From contig NZ_VDFY01000180.1 of assembly GCF_006228125.1 (NCBI RefSeq), positions 1 to 32,735 on the forward strand: 32,735 nucleotides of DNA, written 5' to 3'. Each line of letters starts with the position of its first letter. The stretch's first letter is position 1. Made by a program: the position numbers and the translations under genes. The notes beneath the pieces are model-generated. The model was given only the letters and a program-made list of their open reading frames with translations, ran no database searches and was not told where the DNA came from. The DNA is from Micromonospora orduensis (lineage in GTDB: Bacteria > Actinomycetota > Actinomycetes > Mycobacteriales > Micromonosporaceae). Of this stretch, positions 14,803-22,678 are shown one piece after another.

Positions 14803-16479
14803 TCATGGGCGGCGCCGCGGTTGGTCGCTCAGTTGTCGAACGACCCTCTGGATGGGGCCGGTGATGTGCTGCTCACGGACGGCAGCGGACATGAGCGCGT
14901 CGTCGCAGACGGCGGCGACATCGAACAGCGGGCCGAGGATGATCAGGTTCCTGAATGCGAGGCGCAGGTAGCTGCGCAGTTGGTGGGGAAGTGCCCGCAA
15001 GTGTGTGTCCGGCGGGAGGTCACCGTGGGCGACAGTAGACCGGACCGCGTACGCACGTGCGACGGTGCGCCGGATCTCAAGACGTTCGTCATCATCGGCC
15101 CCGACCAGGACCGCGATGCGCTGGGACACCTTTCGACTGAAGTCGCCATCTTTGCTGTCCGTAATCAGAAGGTTTTCGAGTGCGGACACATACCAGAAGA
15201 CGATCTCGGCGCGGTCGCGTTCGTAGAGGGCGTCGCCATCGGCGCCAAGCCGTGGACCGAGCGCGAGGAATCGGTAGGCGCTGCGGCGTAGCCGTTCGCT
15301 TGCGGACTTCGCGCGTTTCCGGTCCGCCTTCGGTTGCTCCTCCCAGGCCTGCCACTGGGTCAACAGCGGTGACATGACGTCAGTGAACGCCAATAGGTCG
15401 CCCAGTTCGTTGTCGTCGAGCCGGCATGGTCCCCACGCTGGCTCTTCCCACTCCTCGTTCCCGTCGTACCCGGTGGGAAGCAGATCGAGACCAGTGCCGC
15501 GCGTCCGTTCCACCATGCGGCGGGGTTCGAGCTCGTATTCGGCGGCGACGGTGACGCGTTCCGGTTGGGCGAGGTTGAGCAGGAGCAGGGGCTCCCACGC
15601 CGGGATGGTGAGTTCCGGTTCAAACAGGTCCAGGAGCAGCTCGCGGGGAAATGCCGACGGATTGCGCGCCACAAGGTCGTCAGTGCGGCGGCGCAGGATG
15701 CAGCAGCCTCCGTTGCGCAGAGCCGGATCCCATGGGTCGCTAGCGAACGGTCGGGTCGACGGCAGCGGCGTAACGGCGTCGAGATCCGCTGAGGTGGGTT
15801 GGGCCAACTGCCAGCCGGCTACCTCGTGTGGTTCGTGCACGGGCAGGCTGGCGTCGATGACGATCAGGAGTTCTGACGAGATTGCCGGGCCGGCAAGGTA
15901 CCCGGCCAGGTCGGCCGCGAACCGGTCAGGGAGCGCGGGTTGGCGCAGCATGCCGCTGACCCCGGTGGTGTCGAGTGTGCGCCGGGTAAGGCGCCGCCCC
16001 CAAAGGTCGTCGGTCTCGTCGTCACGTTCATGATGCATGTAGCCGTGGGCACGGGCAACGGCGGCAGCTGTCGTGTTGACCGCGTGAGTCTCCGGCCAGC
16101 CGGCGACTTGGTCGAGGAACTCGGCGTCGCTGAGACCGACGAGCGCGTCGCGATGATCCCGGGCGCGGTTCATCAGCGCGGCGATAGCTGACTTGAGGGG
16201 AGGCAGCGCTGAGTCATCGGTCACCTCGACATGGTCTACCACCGGCTCGGGTTGCGACAGCTGCCGAATGGCCCGCACGCGACGGACCAGCGCGACGCGC
16301 CGCCGGACCAGGGCTGGCCGGGGTGCTTTAGCGTGGCGGCGCGGTCTGCGGAGTTGCCGCCGCCGTCGGCCGCTGGCACGACAAGGACCAAGCGGGCGCG
16401 GGCTGTCACCCGCTCCGTCAGGCGGCCATCCCTGCACGGGCCGCGAACCATGACCCGGTATCCACCGCCCCGGCGCCAA
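14803..16479 (-). CDS. Apea-like HEPN domain protein
   Basis: Up to 558 aa. The C-terminal 170 residues match the Apea-like HEPN fold: E-I-V-F-W-Y-V-S-A-L-E-N-L-L-I, then K-V-S-Q-R-I-A-V-L-V, and the catalytic-type motif R480-x4-H485 (Y-A-V-R-S-T-V-A-H-G). HEPN proteins of this kind are predicted ribonucleases in anti-phage and toxin systems. The first 300 residues are not recognised. The start is uncertain: the longest frame uses TTG at 16479, its first 65 residues are Arg-rich and look non-coding, and GTGs at 16278 or 16242 are alternatives. It follows the next HEPN gene by at most a few hundred bases on the same strand. Confidence 0.75.
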   Translation of the reverse strand: MAPGRWIPGHGSRPVQGWPPDGAGDSPRPLGPCRASGRRRRQLRRPRRHAKAPRPALVRRRVALVRRVRAIRQLSQPEPVVDHVEVTDDSALPPLKSAIAALMNRARDHRDALVGLSDAEFLDQVAGWPETHAVNTTAAAVARAHGYMHHERDDETDDLWGRRLTRRTLDTTGVSGMLRQPALPDRFAADLAGYLAGPAISSELLIVIDASLPVHEPHEVAGWQLAQPTSADLDAVTPLPSTRPFASDPWDPALRNGGCCILRRRTDDLVARNPSAFPRELLLDLFEPELTIPAWEPLLLLNLAQPERVTVAAEYELEPRRMVERTRGTGLDLLPTGYDGNEEWEEPAWGPCRLDDNELGDLLAFTDVMSPLLTQWQAWEEQPKADRKRAKSASERLRRSAYRFLALGPRLGADGDALYERDRAEIVFWYVSALENLLITDSKDGDFSRKVSQRIAVLVGADDDERLEIRRTVARAYAVRSTVAHGDLPPDTHLRALPHQLRSYLRLAFRNLIILGPLFDVAAVCDDALMSAAVREQHITGPIQRVVRQLSDQPRRRP

Positions 16480-16493
16480 GATTGGCAGCCCGG

Positions 16494-16509
16494 CCCTAGG
16501 CGCCTAGGG
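16494..16509. repeat. 16-bp perfect palindrome over the HEPN gene stop
   Basis: CCCTAGGCGCCTAGGG is its own reverse complement and covers the last codons and TAG stop of the upstream HEPN gene. It could be a protein site or RNA hairpin between the two operon genes, or chance. Confidence 0.35.
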
Positions 16510-17926
16510 ACCGGTTCGCCCGCTCCAGACGGTCCCAGTAGACGCCCTGGTAGTCCAGCAGCCGTAGCAGGATCATCTCGATGTACCACAGGGCGAGGGT
16601 TTGTTCCTCAGACGCCTGCGACGGCGGCGGCTGGGCGCCGCGTCCCCGCGGATGGACCGCGGCGTTGCGTGCCGCGGTGACGACTTCGGGGCCGCTACGC
16701 GGACCATCGGACTTCCTGCCCGCCAGTTCCTTCCAGCCGGTGGGGATGTCCGACGGAATGCGGAGGCTGGCGAGCACAACCGACAATTGGTCGGCGACAG
16801 TTAGACCCTCTTGGCCCCGGTCGGACAGGCGCAGGTGCTGCGTCAGGTAGTACATGGCCAGGACTTCGAGGCTGGCCTGGGCGAGCACGATGCACTCCTT
16901 GCGGCCGAACGCCCCCACCGCCGCGACGTACCAGTCGACGGCCCTTGTGATGCTTTCCCGAAGGACCGTCGCGTCCTGCGCCGCGCTGTCGGTCAGCCAA
17001 CGGTCGAGCATCCGCGACAGCCCGGCGCTGAGCGCTTCGGCGCTGCCCGCACCGGCGTCGTCGCGCCGCGGCAACCAGCCGCGCGCCCCCGCCTTTCCCC
17101 GGGCGGGGAACAAGGGCGGCGCGACGTCCAGCACCGCCCACGACACCTGCCCCGGGCTGGCGAAGCCGTAGGTGTACAGAGGGCGGGCGGGATTGGCGAA
17201 GGCGAAGGACAGCACCAGCCCCATTCGATCGAGGACGCTTCGTGCCTGCTTCGGCCCGAAGGAGGCGCCGTTGCCGCGTTCCAGCCGCAGGGTGTGCGTA
17301 ATCAGATGACCGCCGCCGCGCTGCAGATCAGTAAACGGTTTAACCGCCGCACGCACATCCGGCTTGTCGCTGTTGGCAGCGCGGTCAAACGCCCAAGCCC
17401 ACAGACCATCGATGGACACACGCCACGGACCGGCGGTGAGGTCGAGCCGCTGGAAGGTCCGCATGAACCCGCTGCCGGTGTGCACCCTGGTAGGTGCCCC
17501 CGCGTACGGAGGCACGTTGAGCAGGTGGGCCGTCACGTGCCGGGTGAAGTCGCGGGGCTGTGCGAAGTGGACCTCCGGCGTCCCCGGACGGAACGTGACT
17601 TTCAGCTCCTCGTCCCACAACGTCGACTGCACCTCGAACGTGGTGCCGGGGGCGATGGCGAACCGGGCGCTGCCCAACTCCCCGTCAGTTACCTCCACCG
17701 CCTCGGCAACCAGATCCCCGGCGCCCACAGCGCGTGCGATGTCCTCGTCGCACGTAGCCACGAACGTGCCCTGCAAGCCGCGGCCGTCCCACAGGCCTGT
17801 CAACTCGCACCAGCCGTTCAGCGCCGCCCGTCCACGCAACGACAGCCGCCCCGCCGCCCGCACCAGTGTCACGGGCCCGCTGACGTCGTCCATCTGCACG
17901 ACCGGCTCCAGCAGCGGATCCGACAC
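16496..17926 (-). CDS. HEPN-motif protein with beta-rich N-terminal domain
   Basis: 476 aa. The N-terminal 240 residues are beta-rich and not recognised; about residues 300-476 are helical and end with R420-N-A-A-V-H425, an R-x4-H HEPN motif in the R-N-x3-H form (V-T-A-A-R-N-A-A-V-H-P). The helix before it (E-C-I-V-L-A-Q-A-S-L-E-V-L-A) matches the first HEPN helix. The layout, an N-terminal sensor-like domain plus C-terminal HEPN RNase, resembles ApeA-type abortive-infection proteins, by inference only. The GTG start at 17926 has GGGGAG 9 bp upstream. It heads an operon with the second HEPN gene and is divergent from an HNH gene. Confidence 0.72.
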   Translation of the reverse strand: MSDPLLEPVVQMDDVSGPVTLVRAAGRLSLRGRAALNGWCELTGLWDGRGLQGTFVATCDEDIARAVGAGDLVAEAVEVTDGELGSARFAIAPGTTFEVQSTLWDEELKVTFRPGTPEVHFAQPRDFTRHVTAHLLNVPPYAGAPTRVHTGSGFMRTFQRLDLTAGPWRVSIDGLWAWAFDRAANSDKPDVRAAVKPFTDLQRGGGHLITHTLRLERGNGASFGPKQARSVLDRMGLVLSFAFANPARPLYTYGFASPGQVSWAVLDVAPPLFPARGKAGARGWLPRRDDAGAGSAEALSAGLSRMLDRWLTDSAAQDATVLRESITRAVDWYVAAVGAFGRKECIVLAQASLEVLAMYYLTQHLRLSDRGQEGLTVADQLSVVLASLRIPSDIPTGWKELAGRKSDGPRSGPEVVTAARNAAVHPRGRGAQPPPSQASEEQTLALWYIEMILLRLLDYQGVYWDRLERANRSLGA

Positions 17927-18067
17927 GTCGTCGAACTCCCCGGAAATGTCGCGCCCCCCGCCTGTCGTCCGCCGCTCTCACCCTAGCGGGCCGACGACAG
18001 AGTATGCCGCCCCGCTGGGCCGCAGCGTCGCGAACGTCTGTCACCCTTCGGGAGTAGGCTCCCGCAC

Positions 18068-18931
18068 ATGCGCAGACCAGCGCCTAGGTCGATGTCCGTG
18101 CTGCTTCCGGATGGTCGAAGCCTCGATATGGCCATCCGGCCGTCCGACACCGCAGAGTCGGCAGAAATCACGCTGATCGAACCGCTACACCCGCGCTTCT
18201 TCGACGAGTGTCCTATTTGCGGAGACCCAGCGACAGAGGACGAGCACCTACCTCCGAAGCGGCTGGGCGGCCGGGTGATGACCCGGACATGCGCACCGTG
18301 CAACAACCGCCTTGGAAGCTACGTCGAAGCCGATCTTGTCGACTGGTTCGAGGACGCCATCACGATCCCGTACTTCCGTTCCGGTGGCGTGAGAGGGCGG
18401 CGCAGGTCCGGACGCATCCTGATACGGAGCACACCCGAAGGGGAGTTCGTCCTGGTAATTGATGGCTCCAGCCATCCTGATATCGCAGCGATGCTGGCAT
18501 CGGGTGACGTGGACCTTGAGGCATCTCGCCCGGACCGCAACCGCTACTCGATTGCTCTGCTGAAGCAGGCCTACCTGGGGGCGTGTCTGAAGTTCGGGGT
18601 GCTCGAGGACGAAGGGGTTGCACAGGTTCGCCGCGATCTTCTGGCGGCTCGTGACGCCGGCGGCAAGGACGACGTGCCGCCGAGCGCCCTGGCCCTCGGG
18701 CTTACCGTCCTGCGGCACTATCAGCCCGTGGAACTCGCTGCGCCGCCCGTGGTCAGAGCCGTGCTGCACAAGGCCACTGGGCCGATCGACGGCGTCTTCC
18801 TCGCTGGCCGAGTCTTCGTCTCCTGGTCATCGACGCTTGGCAGGGAGGCTCCTGCACCGATACCCCGGCTGAACCGCCGACTCAACCTCGGCGCAGCGCA
18901 GCAGGGAAAAGTGATATCTGTCAATCGGTAG
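18068..18931 (+). CDS. HNH_5-like nuclease-domain protein
   Basis: 287 aa. The N-terminal third has an HNH_5-type zinc-bound core: C48-P-I-C51, then E59-H60-L-P-P-K and C75-A-P-C78-N-N, followed by L-G-S-Y-V-E. H60 and N79/N80 are the expected catalytic residues. The C-terminal 190 residues are not recognised and end with a basic segment. It would cleave DNA or RNA as an effector. It is divergent from the HEPN operon across 141 bp that includes a small GGGAG/CTCCC hairpin just before the start. ATG at 18068 is used; ATG at 18092 is possible. Base composition is slightly less GC-rich than the flanking chromosome. Confidence 0.75.
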   Translation: MRRPAPRSMSVLLPDGRSLDMAIRPSDTAESAEITLIEPLHPRFFDECPICGDPATEDEHLPPKRLGGRVMTRTCAPCNNRLGSYVEADLVDWFEDAITIPYFRSGGVRGRRRSGRILIRSTPEGEFVLVIDGSSHPDIAAMLASGDVDLEASRPDRNRYSIALLKQAYLGACLKFGVLEDEGVAQVRRDLLAARDAGGKDDVPPSALALGLTVLRHYQPVELAAPPVVRAVLHKATGPIDGVFLAGRVFVSWSSTLGREAPAPIPRLNRRLNLGAAQQGKVISVNR

Positions 18932-19029
18932 CATTCTGTCGTGATGGTCGCAGCCTCCGTTTCCCTGCGCCGCCGCCCAGCCGTCGGCGACAGCAGTCGA
19001 GTCTGACAGCACCCGTCATCACACGGAGC

Positions 19030-20154
19030 GTGACGCTGTCGAGGGGAAGTCGGTGGCGGAAGTGTCGTACACACGCTGCACAATTGGCAGCTATGCGGAA
19101 CGTGACCGGCGGTTTGTGGGACGGCAGCGACGGGCTCCGGATGGCGCCGGGTGCCAGCGTCGTCGGCCGCGACGGTGACTCGTTCGAGATGCGGGTCAGC
19201 ATTCCGAGCGACGAGCACGGCTTCTTCGGTAGGCAGTGTCCGAGCTGCCGGCAGATCTTCCGCATCGATGGTGATGGTTACGATGCGCTGCCCGACGACG
19301 TCGAGCTGTGGTGTGTGTACTGCGGCCACCACGATGACCACAGCGAGTTCATGACCCAGCAACAGCTCGACCGGGCGATGCGCGCGGTCGGGGATCTCGG
19401 GGTCCAGCTGGTGGGGCGGGCGCTCGACAAGGCGTTCAGCGGACCCAGATCGTCGCGTCGTCGGCCGCGCCGTTCCGGGTTCGGCATCGAAATCCGTTAC
19501 CGGAGCAAGCCGTTCTACCCGGAGCCCCTGCCGAGCATCGACGAGGAGAAACTGGTCCGAATCCGTACCTGCGCCGACTGCTCGCTGCGGTATGCGGTGT
19601 TCGGGGAACACCGGTTTTGCCCGGTGTGTGGACGGCTCCCTGCGATGGTAGTTGCCCTGGACGCGCTCGGTGCCGAGACCGCACGCCTCGACGGCTTGGC
19701 GCAGCTCCCACCGGAGGCTGCGGCCAGCTTGCGCGAGCAAGGCGTTTTCACCCGGCTGTGGGTGGACACCCTGGAGAACCTGGTCGGGGTCGTAGAGGCG
19801 CTCGCCTCGGCGGTGTTCCGCGACGCGGTCGCCGACGCTGAGCAGCGGCTCAACGGCAAGGGCAGCATCTTTCAGCGGCTGGACCACACCGCCGCACTGT
19901 TCGTCGATGCCGGCTACCGAGACGTGCGCACCGAGGTCGATCCGGACAGATGGCAGCGGCTCATCCAGTTCTGGGCGACCCGGCACGTCTTTACCCACAA
20001 CGATGGGCTGGTCGATGCGAGGTACCTGGCGAAGGTACCGGCCAGCGCAGCGCGGATAGGGCAGCGCCTGACGATCACCGAGGAGCTCTGCCGTCATGCC
20101 ATCGCCGACACCGAGGCTCTTTGTCGTGCCCTCGCCGGACTAACCTCACCCTGA
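19030..20154 (+). CDS. Zinc-ribbon protein with C-terminal HEPN-like motif
   Basis: 374 aa. Two zinc ribbons are clear: C70-P-S-C73 with C95-V-Y-C98, and C181-A-D-C184 with C197-P-V-C200, separated by a helix and an Arg-rich stretch. The C-terminal half is helical and contains R318-H-V-F-T-H323-N-D-G-L-V-D, an R-x4-H HEPN-type motif with the downstream G-x-V-D typical of some HEPN families. The ribbons probably bind nucleic acid or a partner. The GTG at 19030 has GGAG close upstream; ATGs at 19093 and 19141 are alternatives. It is on the same strand as the HNH gene after a 98-bp gap. No exact family is recognised. Confidence 0.68.
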   Translation: MTLSRGSRWRKCRTHAAQLAAMRNVTGGLWDGSDGLRMAPGASVVGRDGDSFEMRVSIPSDEHGFFGRQCPSCRQIFRIDGDGYDALPDDVELWCVYCGHHDDHSEFMTQQQLDRAMRAVGDLGVQLVGRALDKAFSGPRSSRRRPRRSGFGIEIRYRSKPFYPEPLPSIDEEKLVRIRTCADCSLRYAVFGEHRFCPVCGRLPAMVVALDALGAETARLDGLAQLPPEAAASLREQGVFTRLWVDTLENLVGVVEALASAVFRDAVADAEQRLNGKGSIFQRLDHTAALFVDAGYRDVRTEVDPDRWQRLIQFWATRHVFTHNDGLVDARYLAKVPASAARIGQRLTITEELCRHAIADTEALCRALAGLTSP

Positions 20155-20497
20155 GCGCACATCGGAACACCTGCTGGCCTATGGCCCGAGTCGGCCCTTG
20201 GCCAGGCCGAAGGAGGATGTCGATGACGGTAAGTGATCTTGTTCGGTGGCGTCGACACTCGAACGGTTGGTCCGCATCGTCAGAGCCGTGCGCCGTCATC
20301 CACGACACCGCGCTCCCGGCTCGGCCGTTCTGAGCGCGACTCCCAGCGCCGTCCAACTAATGCTCGATCTCGCCGACTGACCAGAGCCTGTGTCGGAAAC
20401 CGAGGTGAGAGCGGTGTCTGCCGGGCAGCCCGGCCCGGTGCGGCATCCGGTCATACACTGCCGCACGCACCCCAAACAAATACGGCAGGAGAATCTC
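20155..20497 (+). other. Spacer between HEPN-like and two-TM genes
   Basis: These 343 bp hold no recognisable conserved gene. The only feature is AGGAGG at 20211-20216 leading a possible 36-38 codon frame. The frame of the next gene is open from 20390, but a good ribosome-binding site places its start at 20498. Confidence 0.5.
20217..20333 (+). CDS. Possible small ORF with strong ribosome-binding site
   Basis: A 38-codon frame (second ATG at 20223 gives 36) sits directly after AGGAGG, which is 6 bp before the second ATG. The peptide begins M-T-V-S-D-L-V-R-W-R-R-H and has no known relatives that I recognise. It may be a real small protein, a leader peptide or chance. Confidence 0.3.
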   Translation: MSMTVSDLVRWRRHSNGWSASSEPCAVIHDTALPARPF

Positions 20498-21142
20498 GTG
20501 CCCGACAGCGTGCCGCAGGCCGGCAACCATCCGCGTTGGCTCCTGCCAGCGTCCGCCAGCGGGATGCTCGTCGCCGTTGCCGGGTTCGCGTGGCTGCTGA
20601 GCAACGCGGGCCTCGACCGGGCCGACAAGATCAGCAGTATCACCGCTGTCGCCCTCGGACTGCTGTTGGCCGTCATATCCTGTCTTGGCTGGCTGCATCG
20701 GCACCGGGCAGCCCCTGCCGCCACGCTGGCCGCGGCGGCAGACAATCGGTGGGGATCTGGGGACGTGGTCACTAGAACCGGTCGCCTTGAGGATCTGCCG
20801 GATTGGCCGGTCAGTTACCCCGGCTACCGGTACGACAGCGAAGGGTCCGCATCGGTGCGGATCTTCGGCGGTAAGGGGCCCGTTGTCGTCGACGGGTTCC
20901 CGGCGAAGATGAACGGCTGCGCTCACCAGCAGTTCTTCGTGCGGTGGCGGGCCCTCGGCGAGGAACAGATCAGGGTGCAGGTGGTCGCGTCACCGGATCT
21001 GATTCCGATCGCCGAGGCGGCCGAGGGCAGCGCCGGGTGGATGGCGTCGCACGGCTGCGGGCAGCCGTCCTGGACGGTCGCCGCGGAGTCGCAGATTGTT
21101 GACGTGCACGTCAGGTGGCAGCGGTGGGTTCCCGATACGTAA
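20498..21142 (+). CDS. Two-TM protein of unknown function
   Basis: 214 aa. Two membrane helices lie at about residues 14-33 and 43-63, joined by a short loop with L-D-R-A-D-K-I, followed by a soluble domain of about 150 residues rich in beta-type segments and Trp (W-P-V-S-Y-P-G-Y-R-Y; H-Q-Q-F-F-V-R-W-R-A-L-G). Similar N-terminal TM pairs occur in actinobacterial conflict-system proteins, but the C-terminal domain is not recognised. The GTG at 20498 is chosen for the AGGAGA site 6-7 bp upstream. It lies downstream of the zinc-ribbon/HEPN gene and may belong with it. Confidence 0.65.
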   Translation: MPDSVPQAGNHPRWLLPASASGMLVAVAGFAWLLSNAGLDRADKISSITAVALGLLLAVISCLGWLHRHRAAPAATLAAAADNRWGSGDVVTRTGRLEDLPDWPVSYPGYRYDSEGSASVRIFGGKGPVVVDGFPAKMNGCAHQQFFVRWRALGEEQIRVQVVASPDLIPIAEAAEGSAGWMASHGCGQPSWTVAAESQIVDVHVRWQRWVPDT

Positions 21143-21343
21143 TCCGTCTGGCCGTCGCCAGCAAGAGAGTGCCGAACGATCCTTGAGCTTCCTTTGGATG
21201 GATCTTCGGCCTGCCCGCGATGGTTGGCCGTGCATCTGTCCTGGTGCCTGCTCCACGCGATTCCATCCGCTGCCGGCCGAGCCCGATGATCGCTAAAAGA
21301 CAGGTGCGCCATCGACGCCGATGCGGGCCGTCCCGTGGACCGG

Positions 21344-21790
21344 CTATCGGCCACCGCCCCGGGGCGTGCCGGTCGCTTTGAACCAGGCGGACGCGGTGGA
21401 GAGCTACAGGCCGAGCTGGTCGGCCGGCAGCGCCGGAGGCAGTGGGTGGCGAGGGCACCGACGGCGCCGTTGCGGGCCAGAAGTGCCCGGCGCAGCCCCA
21501 GCGCGGCGACATGTTCGCGAAGCCCGTCCGGTGACAGCGGTCGGTTGCCCTGGCTGCTGGGGAACAACCACGCCGACCCGCGTGCTGCGGCGTCGTCGGC
21601 GGCCCCGAGCGCGAGACCTGCGAGAGGTTCACGTACCCGGACCGGCGTGCCGAACAAGGGCAGGCTCACCCGGCCGTCGTCGTCGATCGTCAACGCCGTG
21701 TGGGCGAGCATCGCGATGTGAGAGAGGCGCCAGTCGAACAACAAGGCGAGTACGGCGGCCAGCCGGGTGGCGCTAGGCCGTGTTTCATTG
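21344..21790 (-). pseudogene. Decayed tyrosine-recombinase-like gene (C-terminal part)
   Basis: Minus-strand remnant of the actinobacterial XerD/integrase-like family. From about 21790 it reads R-L-A-A-V-L-A-L-L-F-D-W-R-L, then T-I-D-D-D-G-R-V, W-L-F-P-S-S-Q-G and R-P-L-S-P-D-G-L. At about 21425 the conserved sequence shifts frame, continues as L-P-A-D-Q-L-G-L, hits an internal TAG, and resumes A-W-F-K-A-T-G before a final stop at 21344. The N-terminal part is absent. It is a relic of a mobile element in the island. Confidence 0.65.
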
Positions 21791-21863
21791 CGGAGCCTGG
21801 CGGTTGGCCCTGATCAGGGTCGTGGGCGTGTCGGTGATCGATACGCAGTGAGGCCTCCGGTAG

Positions 21864-21956
21864 ATGGCCGCACGGACCGAGCAGCAGGAGGACCCGCTCG
21901 ACCCGACATGGCTCGCCTTCACCGTCTACGGCGACCCGTTCGCCACCGCTGCCTGA
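21864..21956 (+). pseudogene. C-terminal scrap resembling a CHAT-domain protein
   Basis: A 30-codon frame ends with D-P-T-W-L-A-F-T-V-Y-G-D-P, the usual C-terminal signature of CHAT (caspase-like) peptidases. TAG lies directly before its ATG and nothing upstream continues the domain, so only the tail remains. It precedes a Trypco2-like gene by 11 bp, an arrangement known from actinobacterial conflict systems. Confidence 0.5.
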
Positions 21957-21967
21957 AAGGCTCCACC

Positions 21968-22489
21968 ATGGACGTGATCGACTACAGCGTGCCCGTCGAA
22001 GAGTTTGGTCGCGGCGGTCAAGGACGCGGTCAAGCAGGCCGGTATCTCGACCACCGACGCGGGACGGGACCTACGGATCAGCTCGGTCCAGCTGACCCTG
22101 AACGTGGTCGTCACCACCAAGCTCGGCGGCGGCCTCGACTCCGGGCCCCGGTGATCGGCTGGAAGGTGAAGGTCGGTGGCAGCCGATCCCGGCAGCGGAA
22201 CCACACGATCGACCTCACGCTCGTTCCAGAGGCTCTGCAAAACCGGTAGGAGCGGCGCAAAAACGCCGTCGAGGAGGCCCTTGTCGAGGCGATCACCACA
22301 GTCCGGGCCGCGGTCGCCGCCGGCGCCGGAGGCGACGACCCCCTCGTCCTGGAGACCGCGACGGTCGAACTCGTCTTCGGGGTCACCGACCAGGGCACGA
22401 TCTCGGTCGGCGCGGAGGGCGAGCTGACCGAGGAGGTAACCAACGCCCTCCGGCTGGAACTCGTAGGTCGGTCGCGCCCCGACCTGTGA
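21968..22489 (+). pseudogene. Broken trypsin-co-occurring domain (Trypco2-like) gene
   Basis: The ATG at 21968 begins M-D-V-I-D-Y-S-V-P-V-E-E. An extra base near 22005 shifts the frame; the shifted frame gives A-A-V-K-D-A-V-K-Q-A-G-I and L-R-I-S-S-V-Q-L-T-L-N-V. A second indel near 22140 restores the first frame with V-I-G-W-K-V-K-V-G-G-S-R-S and H-T-I-D-L-T-L-V-P. TAG at 22247 interrupts it; the same frame continues with a second similar unit (L-V-E-A-I-T-T-V-R-A, then A-T-V-E-L-V-F-G-V) to TGA at 22487. This is a two-unit Trypco2-like protein, accessory to trypsin-like or CHAT peptidases, now inactivated. Confidence 0.6.
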
Positions 22490-22500
22490 GGCAGCAATGG

Positions 22501-22650
22501 ATGGTCACCGTGACCACCACGACGTACATGATCCCGCCGGGCGCTCCGCGAGCTCAGGCAGTCGGGGCATCTCACCGCTGGACGTCGGTCGGCCGACCAC
22601 ACACGATTGCCGTGACCTTGCGACCGAATTACTCAAGTCGGTCGAGCTGA
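22501..22650 (+). pseudogene. ORF truncated by the IS3 insertion
   Basis: A frame starting at ATG 22501 (M-V-T-V-T-T-T-T-Y-M-I-P-P) runs 49 codons and stops at TGA 22648-22650, which is the outermost triplet of the IS3 inverted repeat. It lies 11 bp after the Trypco2-like remnant and may be the start of the next gene of that lost system. No continuation is recognised beyond the element, so the rest was probably deleted. Confidence 0.35.
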
Positions 22651-22678
22651 GCTCCCCCCCGCTTTCGCGGAGTGGTGG

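Noticed and set aside
16811..17986. Long plus-strand frame opposite the upstream HEPN gene
   Set aside because: The translation is low-complexity Arg/Pro/Gly sequence without motifs; the minus strand carries a consistent protein with a good ribosome-binding site.
20923..21743. A 273-codon minus-strand gene overlapping the two-TM gene
   Set aside because: Only its first 110 codons resemble a recombinase; the rest is out-of-frame sequence overlapping a real plus-strand gene, so it is treated as a pseudogene ending at 21344.
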